Translations under genes and position numbers: made by a program | NCBI RefSeq assembly: GCF_001642795.1 | Contig: NZ_LKEH01000027.1 | Coordinates: 354,325 to 418,324, forward strand | Direction: 5' to 3' | DNA from: Pseudomonas viridiflava | GTDB taxonomy: Bacteria > Pseudomonadota > Gammaproteobacteria > Pseudomonadales > Pseudomonadaceae | DNA length: 64,000 nt | Shown here: one piece after another, positions 1 through 7,819 of the stretch | How positions within the stretch are numbered: the first letter of the stretch is position 1 | How the letters are laid out: each line of letters starts with the position of its first letter | The notes under the pieces: model-generated | The model's input: the letters and a program-made list of their open reading frames with translations, nothing else | What the model was told of the DNA's origin: nothing | The model's database searches: none

Positions 1-304
1 GAAGTTGTGCAGGGTTCAATGTCCCCAAAAGCCCCATGACATCGTTCATGTCATTCTTGAAGTCCTGGGGAAAGCGGTAGTCATGCTCCAGTGGTGTGTC
101 CGTGCCACGGGCAACGACGGTATCAAGCCGGTTGCCGATCCCCAGCAAATGCCGCGCGATGATAACGCCCCAGCCCAGATCCGTTTCGCCACAGCCGGTG
201 ACCGTAATGCCGACGATGTCGATATCCGGGCGCTTCATCAGATACGCAATGGACAGCACATCGTCCCAGCCCATATCCGTGTCGATAATAACTTTCCTGT
301 TCAT
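1..304 (-). CDS. Nucleoside hydrolase, N-terminal part (runs off window)
   Basis: Reading leftward from the ATG at 304, the frame stays open to the window edge (about 101 codons). The N-terminus carries DTDMGWDD at residues 8-15. This matches the DTDPGxDD calcium- and ribose-binding signature of inosine/uridine-preferring nucleoside hydrolases, which split the N-glycosidic bond of ribonucleosides. The usual proline is methionine here. The following strand, IDIVGITVTGCG, also fits the family fold. The C-terminal two thirds lie outside the window, so substrate class and intactness cannot be judged. A purine/pyrimidine salvage role is inferred from the family only. Confidence 0.75.
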   Translation of the reverse strand, partial: MNRKVIIDTDMGWDDVLSIAYLMKRPDIDIVGITVTGCGETDLGWGVIIARHLLGIGNRLDTVVARGTDTPLEHDYRFPQDFKNDMNDVMGLLGTLNPAQL

Positions 305-650
305 TTTACTTCTCCGTGTATTCGTAAAAGGGCCGGGCGTGGCACCCAGTGACTGAAAACAAGCGCGCTCGCTAAAAAGGGGTGTGGTGAGTTCTTTTCT
401 ACGTTTTGGTTCAATTCGCGGGAATTTTAAATCGCCCTGATATATACAACAGCTTCCGGTCTGCGTCGAGTCGGCGCAGACCGGTAAAGTTGGAAACTAT
501 TCAACTGGAAATCCGCTTGAAAGTCGTATTTTGTGTTAAAGAAAGAGTTCGCTTGGCCGAGAGCATGACAAGCGAGCCGCACGTTGCCCGGCCCGCATGA
601 AATACAGCAAGCCACGTGCGCTTTGACTGTGGTAACAGAGAAGCCTTGCG
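305..650. other. Intergenic region with one perfect hairpin
   Basis: No convincing gene lies here. It separates the divergent nucleoside hydrolase and GGDEF/EAL genes, so it should hold both promoters. The clearest structure is a 10-bp perfect hairpin at 456-484, listed separately. Confidence 0.6.
456..484. repeat. Perfect 10-bp inverted repeat
   Basis: The arms CCGGTCTGCG (456-465) and CGCAGACCGG (475-484) are exact complements around a 9-base loop. No T-run follows on either side, so an intrinsic terminator is unlikely. An operator or an mRNA leader structure of the gene at 651 is possible. Confidence 0.5.
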
Positions 651-2594
651 ATGCTGAAAAACCTGTTGGGTACCCTGCGTACCCTGATGTCAGTGCCCAC
701 CGATCACCCCCGGCTGCTCCAGGCCCAATACATAGCGTTGTCCCGTCAACTGCCGTTGATGTACTTCGTGTTGCTGGTCAACACCTGGGCGCTCGCGTTC
801 ACGCATCGTTCCGCGCCGATGTGGCTGACCCTGCTGGTACCGGGATTGCTGACAGTGGTGTGTGGCATTCGCGCCCGTATGTGGTTGCGTACGGTCAATC
901 GGGTGCCATCCGAGGCGATGATCCTCGCCACCCTGCGCAGCACCAATGGCCTGGCCGGTATCATTGCCGCTGCGTTTGCAGGCTGGTCGCTGGCGCTTTA
1001 TCCATACGGCGGCGCCTATGCACAGGCCCATGTGGCCTTTTTCATGGGCATCACGGTGATTGTATGCATCTTCTGCATGATGCACCTGCAGCCTGCCGCG
1101 CTGACGACGGCGGTGATCGTGAACGCGGCCTTCGTGGTGTTCTTCGCCTCGACCCATAACACGATCTTCATCGCCACGGCGGTGAACATCGTGCTGGTAT
1201 CGATCGGCATGCTGATCATTCTTCGTTATCAATACCGTGACTTCACCCGCCTGGTAAATGTGCAGGTGCAGACCGAGCAACTGAGCAATGAAAACCTGCT
1301 GTTGGCCAATCAGGACAGCCTGACCGGACTGCCCAACCGGCGTCAGTTTTTCCAGACCCTGGATCTGGCCATGACCGAAGCGCTGGAGAAGGGCGCGGGG
1401 CTTGCGGTCGGCATACTGGATCTGGATGGTTTCAAGCCGGTCAATGACCTGTACGGTCATCGTACAGGCGACCAGTTGCTGGTCATGGTCGCCGATCGCC
1501 TGAGGCAGGTGGCGAGTGAGACAGTGCATGTGTCGCGGCTGGGTGGCGACGAGTTCGCCCTGGTCATCAAAGGCGACATCAGCCGAGAAGCTTTGCTGGC
1601 CTTGGGCAAACGCCTGTGCGATCAGATGCATGAGCAGTTCGAACTGTTGGAAATGCCGATCCAGATCGGCGCCACGTTTGGCATTGCGACCTATCCTGCG
1701 ACGGCCGACAACGCCACCCAGTTGTTCGAATACGCGGACTACGCGCTCTATCAGGGAAAGCATCACAATCCTGGTTCGACCTGCCTGTTTTCTGCCAGTC
1801 ATCGTCAACAGCTGCACGCCGATGGTGTCACTGAGCAGGCGCTGCGCCGGGCCAGCCTGGAGACCGAGTTCTACGTGCTGTTCCAGCCCATCATGAACAG
1901 CCGGAGCCGGGAAACAGTCGCGTTCGAAGCGCTTGCCCGCTGGAACAGTCCAGAACTGGGCGCGGTGTCGCCTGCGCGCTTCATTCCCATCGCCGAACGC
2001 ATCGGCATGATCAACAAACTGACTGCGCCATTGCTGACACATGCCCTGCAGAAGGCACTGTCATGGCCTGCGCCCATCAGGTTGTCGTTCAACCTGTCGG
2101 CGCATGATTTTGCCACGTGCGAGAGCGTCAATCTGATCGTGGAGATCATCGAAAACAGCGGTTTTGACCCATCGCGACTGGATCTTGAAATCACCGAGAC
2201 GGCCGTGATGAAAGACATCGCTCAAGTGCAACAGGCGGTCAACCAGTTCCGGCAACTGGGATGCGGGATTTCGCTGGACGACTTCGGTACGGGGTATTCG
2301 AGCCTGAGCCAGTTGCACGCACTGGCGCTGACCAAACTCAAGATCGACCGAAGCTTCGTGACCGGCGTTCACGACAATCCGGCAAGCTACAAGATCGTCA
2401 AGTCGCTGGTGGCCTTGAGCATGGACATGTCGCTCGGTTGCGTGATCGAGGGCGTAGAGACGCAGGAAGAACTCAGCGCTCTGGAAACCCTGGGCTGTAC
2501 GCTGGTTCAGGGCTACTTCTACAGCCCGCCGATCAGCTTTGAAGAAACGCTGAAATGGCTCGACACGCCGAATGATGAACGCGGTTTCGGGTGA
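651..2594 (+). CDS. Membrane-anchored GGDEF/EAL cyclic-di-GMP protein
   Basis: This 647-residue protein has a hydrophobic N-terminal region (about residues 35-195) with several membrane segments, then a GGDEF domain and an EAL domain. The active-site motif GGDEF is intact at residues 298-302 and EAL at 426-428. The EAL domain also keeps DDFGTGYSS and EGVET, so phosphodiesterase activity is plausible. The inhibitory I-site RxxD expected just before GGDEF reads ASET, so product inhibition through that site is unlikely. The family makes or degrades cyclic di-GMP at the inner membrane and controls motility and biofilm. Which activity dominates cannot be told from sequence. No operon partner is visible; vanR follows 87 bp downstream. 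Confidence 0.93.
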   Translation: MLKNLLGTLRTLMSVPTDHPRLLQAQYIALSRQLPLMYFVLLVNTWALAFTHRSAPMWLTLLVPGLLTVVCGIRARMWLRTVNRVPSEAMILATLRSTNGLAGIIAAAFAGWSLALYPYGGAYAQAHVAFFMGITVIVCIFCMMHLQPAALTTAVIVNAAFVVFFASTHNTIFIATAVNIVLVSIGMLIILRYQYRDFTRLVNVQVQTEQLSNENLLLANQDSLTGLPNRRQFFQTLDLAMTEALEKGAGLAVGILDLDGFKPVNDLYGHRTGDQLLVMVADRLRQVASETVHVSRLGGDEFALVIKGDISREALLALGKRLCDQMHEQFELLEMPIQIGATFGIATYPATADNATQLFEYADYALYQGKHHNPGSTCLFSASHRQQLHADGVTEQALRRASLETEFYVLFQPIMNSRSRETVAFEALARWNSPELGAVSPARFIPIAERIGMINKLTAPLLTHALQKALSWPAPIRLSFNLSAHDFATCESVNLIVEIIENSGFDPSRLDLEITETAVMKDIAQVQQAVNQFRQLGCGISLDDFGTGYSSLSQLHALALTKLKIDRSFVTGVHDNPASYKIVKSLVALSMDMSLGCVIEGVETQEELSALETLGCTLVQGYFYSPPISFEETLKWLDTPNDERGFG

Positions 2595-2681
2595 CTGTGC
2601 CTTAAGCGGCGCGAGGAGCCTGATGAGCGCTCAGCGTGGGGCCTGTTATGATGCACGCCTCCATTCCCCGGAACCCCGCCC

Positions 2682-3392
2682 ATGAGCAAACCCGGCCAGA
2701 CCGTTCTTGTATCGCTGCGCAAGATGATCGCATCAGGCGAGCTGGCAGCTGGAGAACGCTTGATGGAAGTGCCCACCGCCGAGCGATTCGGCGTGTCGCG
2801 CATGCCGGTGCGCATGGCCTTTCGCACGCTGGAGCAGGAAGGGCTGCTGGTGCCTTTCGGCGGTCGCGGTTTTCAGGTGCGTTCAATCAGCCCGCATGAA
2901 ATCGCCGGAGCGGTTGAAGTTCGCGGCGTGCTTGAAGGTCTGGCCGCGCGGCAGATGGCTGAAATCGGCGTCAGTCAGCAGGCCCGGGACGAACTGGAAA
3001 CCTGCCTGGTGCAAGGCGATGCGCTGTTCGCCAAGGGCTTTGTCACCGAGGATGACCTTGAGGTCTATCACGACCTGAACATGCGTCTGCATCGGGTGAT
3101 CGTCGAAGGCAGTGGCAATCCGGCGATTGCCGATGCGCTGGCGCGTAATGATCACTTGCCGTTCGCCTCGGTCACCGCGCTTGCCGTGGATCGCAATGAC
3201 CTGGTGCGTGAGTTCCGGCGCTTCAACTTCGCGCACATGCAGCACCACGCTGTGGTGGATGCGTTGATCAATGGCCAGAGCGCGCGTGCCGAAGCGATCA
3301 TGCGTGAGCACGCCAACGCGACCTTGCGTTATGCCGAGATATTCGGTGCTGGCGTTCATGAGCGCATGAAGGTGATCCAGCGCTCCGAATAG
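2682..3392 (+). CDS. vanR: GntR/FadR-type repressor, probable VanR
   Basis: This 236-residue protein has an N-terminal winged helix of the GntR family (about residues 8-68, with VSRMPVRMAFRTLEQEGLL as the recognition part). An all-helical FCD ligand-binding domain follows (about 75-215). It ends at base 3392, directly against the stop codon of vanB on the other strand, so the two transcripts converge with no gap. In other bacteria VanR represses vanAB and is released by vanillate. Adjacency to vanAB, and two GGATCC-centred palindromes upstream of vanA, support that role. The ATG at 2682 was chosen because the helix-turn-helix begins soon after. The VanR name is inference from family and neighbours. 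Confidence 0.87.
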   Translation: MSKPGQTVLVSLRKMIASGELAAGERLMEVPTAERFGVSRMPVRMAFRTLEQEGLLVPFGGRGFQVRSISPHEIAGAVEVRGVLEGLAARQMAEIGVSQQARDELETCLVQGDALFAKGFVTEDDLEVYHDLNMRLHRVIVEGSGNPAIADALARNDHLPFASVTALAVDRNDLVREFRRFNFAHMQHHAVVDALINGQSARAEAIMREHANATLRYAEIFGAGVHERMKVIQRSE

Positions 3393-4343
3393 TCAGATGT
3401 CGAGTACCAGCAAGGGTGTTTTCGAGCGAGAGCAGCACGGGGTGAACTGGTCGTTGAGCGCCTGTTCGGCCTCGGTCAGAAACAGGTCCCGATGATCGGG
3501 AATGCCTTTGAGCACTCGAGTCAGACAGGTGCCGCACACACCCTGTTCGCAGGACAATGGAATGTCGATGCCATTGCTTTCCAGCACCTGAGCGACGGTC
3601 TTGTTGGCCGGCACGCTGAGCACTTGGCCGGTGCTGACGATTTCCACCGAGAAGCTGCCGTCGTTGCTGGTGTCCACGGGCGCTGCGCTGAAGTATTCGC
3701 GATGCAGCTGATGCTCCGGCCAGCCCTGGGCGTGAGCCGTGTCGAGAATATGCTGCATGAATCCGCTGGGGCCGCAGACGTACACCTGCGCATCGGCATC
3801 GGGGTCGGCCAGCACTGTCAGCGCGTCCAGCCGGGTTTCCGGGCGATCATCGAAGTGCAGGCTGATCTGATCGGCGAATGCGGACTGTTTCAGGCGTTCC
3901 ACGAATGCTGCGCGGTCTACCGAGCGGGCGCAGTAGTGCAATTCAAAGGGTTGGTCGTTTTGCGCCAGATGCTCGGCCATGCACAGGATTGGCGTGATCC
4001 CAATACCACCCCCAAACAGCAGGGTACGGCTCGCGCGCTCGGCGAGCGGAAACAGGTTTCGCGGTTCGCTGATGGTCAGGTGAGTGCCCGGATGAATCTG
4101 TTGGTGCAGGGCGCGCGAGCCGCCCCGTGAAGCCGGATCGTTGAGCACGCCGATCAGGTAGCGATGGCGCTCTGTGGGCGGGTTGCATAAAGAGTACTGG
4201 CGAATCAGGCCGTCTGGCAGGTGCACGTCGATGTGCGAACCGGCAGTGAAGGGCGGCAGCAGTCCGCCGTCGGTTCGCACCAGTTCATAGCTGCAGATGT
4301 CCAGCGCTTCGTCCGTGCGCGATAACACAGTCACGTCGATCAT
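3393..4343 (-). CDS. vanB: Vanillate O-demethylase, reductase subunit
   Basis: This 316-residue class IA oxygenase reductase passes electrons from NAD(P)H to VanA. The flavin-binding strand RQYSLCNPP lies at about residues 48-56 and the nucleotide loop GGGIGITP at 111-118. The C-terminal plant-type [2Fe-2S] ferredoxin has Cys265, Cys270, Cys273 and a fourth Cys near 303. The ATG at 4343 is chosen because the flavodoxin-reductase fold starts there; codons further upstream in this frame run antisense-free but out of frame over vanA and are not plausible. It follows vanA by 14 bases in one operon. Confidence 0.93.
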   Translation of the reverse strand: MIDVTVLSRTDEALDICSYELVRTDGGLLPPFTAGSHIDVHLPDGLIRQYSLCNPPTERHRYLIGVLNDPASRGGSRALHQQIHPGTHLTISEPRNLFPLAERASRTLLFGGGIGITPILCMAEHLAQNDQPFELHYCARSVDRAAFVERLKQSAFADQISLHFDDRPETRLDALTVLADPDADAQVYVCGPSGFMQHILDTAHAQGWPEHQLHREYFSAAPVDTSNDGSFSVEIVSTGQVLSVPANKTVAQVLESNGIDIPLSCEQGVCGTCLTRVLKGIPDHRDLFLTEAEQALNDQFTPCCSRSKTPLLVLDI

Positions 4344-4357
4344 GTCGCACCTCGGGT

Positions 4358-5422
4358 TCAATTCAGGTTGGCCGCAGAAATCTGGTCGCCGCTGGCGGCC
4401 TGTTCGCTGGCGATCAGTCGCTCGATAATCTTGCGGGACTGCACGCCACCCGCGTCGATGTTGAGCTTGAGCAGCTTGCGGTGCGGATGCTGGAGCAGGT
4501 TCTGTTGCTGGCGTTCGAGCATTTCCAGGTCCTCGGTGAAGATCTTGCCCTGGCCTTCGCGAATGCTCGCCGTCAGGGCTTCGTCCTGCGGATTGAAGTT
4601 GCGCGCCATGCCCCAGAAGTACCAGATTGACGTGTCGGTTTCCGGGGTGATGAAGTCGACGACGATGCTTGATGCCTTGAATTCTCGAGGGGCGTTGTAG
4701 CCACCTTTTCCGGCATGGGCGACACCCACTTCGATATGGACGTGGCTGGGCGGTGTGAAACGGCAGATCTGCCAGCGGTCCACCGGCACGTCGTCGGCCA
4801 GGTTGTTGCCACGCAGCGCCATCTGCCAGAACGGCGGCGGCATGATGTTTTCCATGTGCCGGGCAGTGACCACTTCTTCGCCTTCGACGGTGGTCACCGG
4901 CGGCGCCTCGTCGATTTCCTTCTGGCCGATGCTGGAGGCATGGACGTAGGTTTCGTGAGTGAGGTCCATCAGGTTGTCGATCATCAGGCGGTAATCGCAC
5001 TGAATGTGAAACAGCCCTCCGCCATACGCCCATTGATCACTCACAGCCCACTCCAGATGAGGAATCAGGGCGGCATCGGCCCTGTCCCGCTCCCCCGGCC
5101 AGACCCAGATGAATCCGTAACGCTCGATGGCGGCAAAGGTCTTGTTGCAGGGAAAGCCTCTGACGCGCTGACCAGGCATGGCAACCGTCTGGCCATCGCC
5201 ACCCATCACCAGGCCGTGGTACCCGCAGACCAGTTGCCCGTTCTCGACAAAACCCAAAGAGAGCGGGGCACCGCGATGCGGACAGAAGTCCTCAAGGGCG
5301 ACGATCTGCTGATCCTGATCGCGGTAGAACACCATCTTCTCATTGCAGATTTGCCTGCCGAGCGGCTTGTCAGTGACTTCATCCGCTGCACAGGCCACGT
5401 ACCACGTATTTTTCGGATGCAT
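4358..5422 (-). CDS. vanA: Vanillate O-demethylase, oxygenase subunit
   Basis: This 354-residue Rieske non-haem iron oxygenase converts vanillate to protocatechuate and formaldehyde. The Rieske cluster ligands are Cys47-x-His49 (CPHR) and Cys66-x2-His69 (CGYHG). The catalytic iron ligands are His156 and His161 in DLTHETYVHASS, with Asp153 as the likely electron bridge. It is the first gene of the vanAB operon, and GGAG lies 7 bases before the ATG. The length is normal for VanA. It feeds the protocatechuate branch of lignin-monomer breakdown, which suits a plant-associated Pseudomonas. Regulation by the neighbouring GntR protein is inferred. Confidence 0.94.
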   Translation of the reverse strand: MHPKNTWYVACAADEVTDKPLGRQICNEKMVFYRDQDQQIVALEDFCPHRGAPLSLGFVENGQLVCGYHGLVMGGDGQTVAMPGQRVRGFPCNKTFAAIERYGFIWVWPGERDRADAALIPHLEWAVSDQWAYGGGLFHIQCDYRLMIDNLMDLTHETYVHASSIGQKEIDEAPPVTTVEGEEVVTARHMENIMPPPFWQMALRGNNLADDVPVDRWQICRFTPPSHVHIEVGVAHAGKGGYNAPREFKASSIVVDFITPETDTSIWYFWGMARNFNPQDEALTASIREGQGKIFTEDLEMLERQQQNLLQHPHRKLLKLNIDAGGVQSRKIIERLIASEQAASGDQISAANLN

Positions 5423-5452
5423 GAGGATTCTCCACGGTTCGGTTTTGTTGTT

Positions 5453-5462
5453 ATGGATCCAT
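5453..5462. promoter_or_regulatory. Candidate VanR operator 1
   Basis: The palindrome ATGGATCCAT sits 31 bases upstream of the vanA start. It shares the GGATCC core of the ATTGGATCCAAT operator described for Caulobacter VanR. A second copy lies about 95 bp further upstream. Assignment is by motif and position only. Confidence 0.55.
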
Positions 5463-5546
5463 CAGGTTCGGCCAGAGGTGTGGCTTGAGCTATTAATGCC
5501 ACAAGGAGAGGGAAAATAAAATGATTAAATTGTTTAACTATTATTT

Positions 5547-5558
5547 AGTGGATCCATT
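5547..5558. promoter_or_regulatory. Candidate VanR operator 2
   Basis: AGTGGATCCATT repeats the core of operator 1; on the vanA strand it reads AATGGATCCACT. Both copies continue as CCATyAGG on the plus strand, so the match extends past the palindrome. A pair spaced about 95 bp would allow cooperative binding or looping across the vanA promoter. Confidence 0.5.
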
Positions 5559-5632
5559 AGGGTTTTTGCGCGCAACGCGGAAAAGATTCGTCGATAGCGT
5601 CATGTGATCTGGCGCAGGCACAAAGTTTGTGT

Positions 5633-5701
5633 GATCAGACCCAATGGGACGCGGAGCGTCCCGGGAGGCATGCCCACGCGGAGCGATGGGCACGATCAGT
5701 G
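5633..5701 (+). repeat. P. syringae-type extragenic repeat, copy 1
   Basis: It holds two hairpins in tandem: GGGACGCGGAGCGTCCC (5646-5662), then an imperfect one (TGCCCACGCGGAGCGATGGGCA, two bases over 20 when joined, at 5671-5692). GATCA ends flank the unit. This is the usual layout of the bipartite P. syringae repeat. Confidence 0.65.
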
Positions 5702-5719
5702 TTTGACAGACTTGTCTAT

Positions 5720-5749
5720 AACGATGAGCGCGGAGCGTGGGCACGATCA
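5720..5749 (+). repeat. Partial extragenic repeat, copy 2
   Basis: A half unit, GCGCGGAGCGTGGGCACGAT, matches the second hairpin of copy 1 with its first arm degraded. It lies about 20 bp after copy 1. Confidence 0.5.
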
Positions 5750-5847
5750 TCACGAGCAGACTTATGGTGATCGTTCACCCAGGCGCTTTACGTCAGCTCT
5801 CGAATGCAACGCGGTGCGTGGGTGTGATCAGTGCGCTTGAGATCCCT

Positions 5848-5937
5848 GATCGTTCCCATGCTCCAGCGTGGTAACGCCTCTCAGGACGCTCCGCGTCCGC
5901 TCTCGAATGCGACGCAGAGCGTGGATAAGATCATTGG
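5848..5937 (-). repeat. Extragenic repeat copies 3 (inverted) and 4 (partial)
   Basis: At 5848-5900 the unit runs in the opposite orientation: GATCGTTCCCATGCTCCAGC leads into GGACGCTCCGCGTCC. A degenerate direct half unit (GACGCAGAGCGTGG) follows at about 5909-5922 and ends in GATCATTGG. The copies are therefore head to head. Confidence 0.5.
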
Positions 5938-5944
5938 ATCTGAA

Positions 5945-6784
5945 TCAGGGCTGCAAGGCATCGCGCAGCAGGGGCGCGAGTTCGTCCAGCAGGGTCTGGA
6001 CGGAACGCAAGGCCCGGCAGTCGGGGCGGGTCAGGAGCCAGAGGTCGGTGCTGCAGCCTTCCAGTGGCGCGCTCAGTTTCTCGACGCCTGAAAGCCGGCG
6101 TGCGGTGAAGTCTGTCAGGGCCGCGACGCCGAGTCCGGCCGCGACCAGTTGCGACACGGCGGACATGCTGCTGCAGCGGTAACGCGGCACGACGTCCGGA
6201 AATGCCTGGTTGCGCCAGATCACTGAGGTGTGGTCCGGCATAGAGTCATCAGGGCTTATCCACGGCACAGACGATGGCGCTGTTGCCAGTGCATCACGAA
6301 AGCCGGGCACTCCGCAGATCACATATTCGGCCGTACCGATGCGTCGACCCACCAAGTGTTCCGGTGGGGTATTGGTCAGGCGCAACGCGATATCAGCGTC
6401 CCGACGGCTGAGGTTGGCGAAGGAATTGGAGGTTGCCAGTTCCAGTGTGAGCGCCGGATAGTTGGGCATGAAGCGGGCGAGGGCGGGCAGCAGCAGGTTG
6501 TGCAGCACAGCGTCGGTGCAGGTCAGGCGCACGGTGCCGCTCACCACGTTCTCGCCTTGCTGCAAGGCGATACGCGCTGCGTTCAACGCAAGCTCCGCGC
6601 GTTCTGCCTGCTCGGCCATGGCACTGGCGGTATCGGTGGGGATGTAACCGCGTCGGTTCTTTTCGAACAGGGCGATGCCCAGCGCAGCCTCAAGGCGTTT
6701 GATTGAACGGAATGCCGTGGAAATATCGACGTTCAACAGCTCTGCAGCACGGGCGAGGGTGCGGCCTCTGACCAGCGCAAGCAC
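5945..6784 (-). CDS. LysR-family transcriptional regulator
   Basis: This protein of about 280 residues starts with a LysR winged helix (about 5-60, LARAAELLNVDISTAFRSIK) and continues with the periplasmic-binding-like effector domain. Only a GTG is available at 6784. The open frame continues upstream through HSDLSLVL, which is what a LysR N-terminus normally contains, until a TAA. An ATG at 6813-6811 lies one base out of that frame. Either a non-ATG start is used or a single base has been lost near the start. It is divergent from the puuD-like gene and may control it. Its ligand is unknown. Confidence 0.82.
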   Translation of the reverse strand: MLALVRGRTLARAAELLNVDISTAFRSIKRLEAALGIALFEKNRRGYIPTDTASAMAEQAERAELALNAARIALQQGENVVSGTVRLTCTDAVLHNLLLPALARFMPNYPALTLELATSNSFANLSRRDADIALRLTNTPPEHLVGRRIGTAEYVICGVPGFRDALATAPSSVPWISPDDSMPDHTSVIWRNQAFPDVVPRYRCSSMSAVSQLVAAGLGVAALTDFTARRLSGVEKLSAPLEGCSTDLWLLTRPDCRALRSVQTLLDELAPLLRDALQP

Positions 6785-6954
6785 CAGAGAAAGATCCGAA
6801 TGGCTGACTTCATATTACATCGCTGCACAGTTTCCTTGCCTGATTGCCCATGTAGATTGCGTAGCTGACTATCCTAGACTGGTTTCAATTGCACTGGATA
6901 GCGGCTTATTCATCTCAAACCCAGTGCGCAACCTTTCAAATCAGGACCTGAATC

Positions 6955-7716
6955 ATGTCTCGACTCCGCTTGATCGGCGTCACCGCTTGTCGTCAGCAAC
7001 TGGGCAAATACTCTTCGCACACAGCCGGCGACAAATATGTCGAAGCGGCGGGTTTTGCAGGTATCCCAGTGATCCTGCCAGCACTCAACGTACCGACCGA
7101 GCCAGCGCAGATACTCGAGCACCTGGACGGCCTGCTGTTCACCGGATCACCTTCCAATGTGGAGCCTCATCATTACAACGGCACGCCAAGTATCGAAGGC
7201 ACCGCGCATGATGTGTTCCGTGATCGCAACACGCTGCCGCTGCTCAGGGCCGCCATAGCCCAGGGCGTTCCAGTGCTGTGCATCTGCCGTGGGTTTCAGG
7301 AACTGAACGTCGCGTTGGGCGGCAGCCTGCACCAGCGGGTTCAGGATTTACCCGGCTATCTGGATCATCGCGAGCCGCAGAGCGACGTGGTGGCCGAGCA
7401 ATACGTGCCGCAACATGATGTCTCGGTGCAGCCGGGTGGCATCCTTGAGTCTCTGGGGCTGGCACCCGGCTTTGCAGTGAACAGCCTGCACAGTCAGGGT
7501 ATTGATCGCCTTGCGTCCGACTTGCGCGCTGAAGCGCTTGCGCCCGACGGGTTGGTGGAAGCCGTTTCGCTGCCCGGCGCACCGGGTTTTGTGCTGGGCG
7601 TACAGTGGCATCCCGAATGGGCGCTGATGGAGAATCCGGTGTCACTGAAAATGTTCGAAGCGTTTCGCGATGCATGTCAGGTTTATGCCCGCGCACGGTC
7701 AGCGATCAACTACTGA
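6955..7716 (+). CDS. puuD: Gamma-glutamyl-GABA hydrolase-like class I amidotransferase
   Basis: This 253-residue protein is of the peptidase C26 family. The nucleophile is Cys111 in CICRGFQELN, and the His219/Glu221 pair is in QWHPEW, completing the triad. The oxyanion segment FTGSPSNVEPHHY is also typical. PuuD hydrolyses gamma-glutamyl-gamma-aminobutyrate in the Puu putrescine pathway. A XRE/cupin regulator of the PuuR kind follows 103 bp downstream, which supports a polyamine role. The other puu genes are absent here, and Pseudomonas carry several paralogues, so the exact gamma-glutamyl substrate is open. Confidence 0.8.
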   Translation: MSRLRLIGVTACRQQLGKYSSHTAGDKYVEAAGFAGIPVILPALNVPTEPAQILEHLDGLLFTGSPSNVEPHHYNGTPSIEGTAHDVFRDRNTLPLLRAAIAQGVPVLCICRGFQELNVALGGSLHQRVQDLPGYLDHREPQSDVVAEQYVPQHDVSVQPGGILESLGLAPGFAVNSLHSQGIDRLASDLRAEALAPDGLVEAVSLPGAPGFVLGVQWHPEWALMENPVSLKMFEAFRDACQVYARARSAINY

Positions 7717-7819
7717 GCCTTGCCGACAAACATGATTTAATATCCGGCCTCATGGCTCCAGGCGCACCGCCGCGTCGGAGCCGAGTTTCTTCACCGGATA
7801 TTTTTCGCATAAGGCCATT

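Larger units (their letters stand above)
5423..5944. other. vanA upstream region followed by dispersed repeats
   Basis: The part next to vanA (5423-5560) is AT-rich and carries the two candidate operators. From about 5630 to 5940 the sequence is almost entirely repeat units related to the GGACGCGGAGCGTCC and CCCACGCGGAGCGTGGG hairpins common in P. syringae genomes. I see no gene in it. Confidence 0.7.

Noticed and set aside
690..2042. Minus-strand frame of 450 codons
   Set aside because: It is antisense to the GGDEF/EAL gene, which has intact motifs; the frame has no recognisable domain.
4344..5033. Minus-strand extension of the vanB frame by about 230 codons
   Set aside because: It lies in another frame of vanA, which has all Rieske and iron ligands; the VanB fold begins at 4343.
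5633..5937. CRISPR array
   Set aside because: The repeats differ in length and orientation and have no regular spacers.
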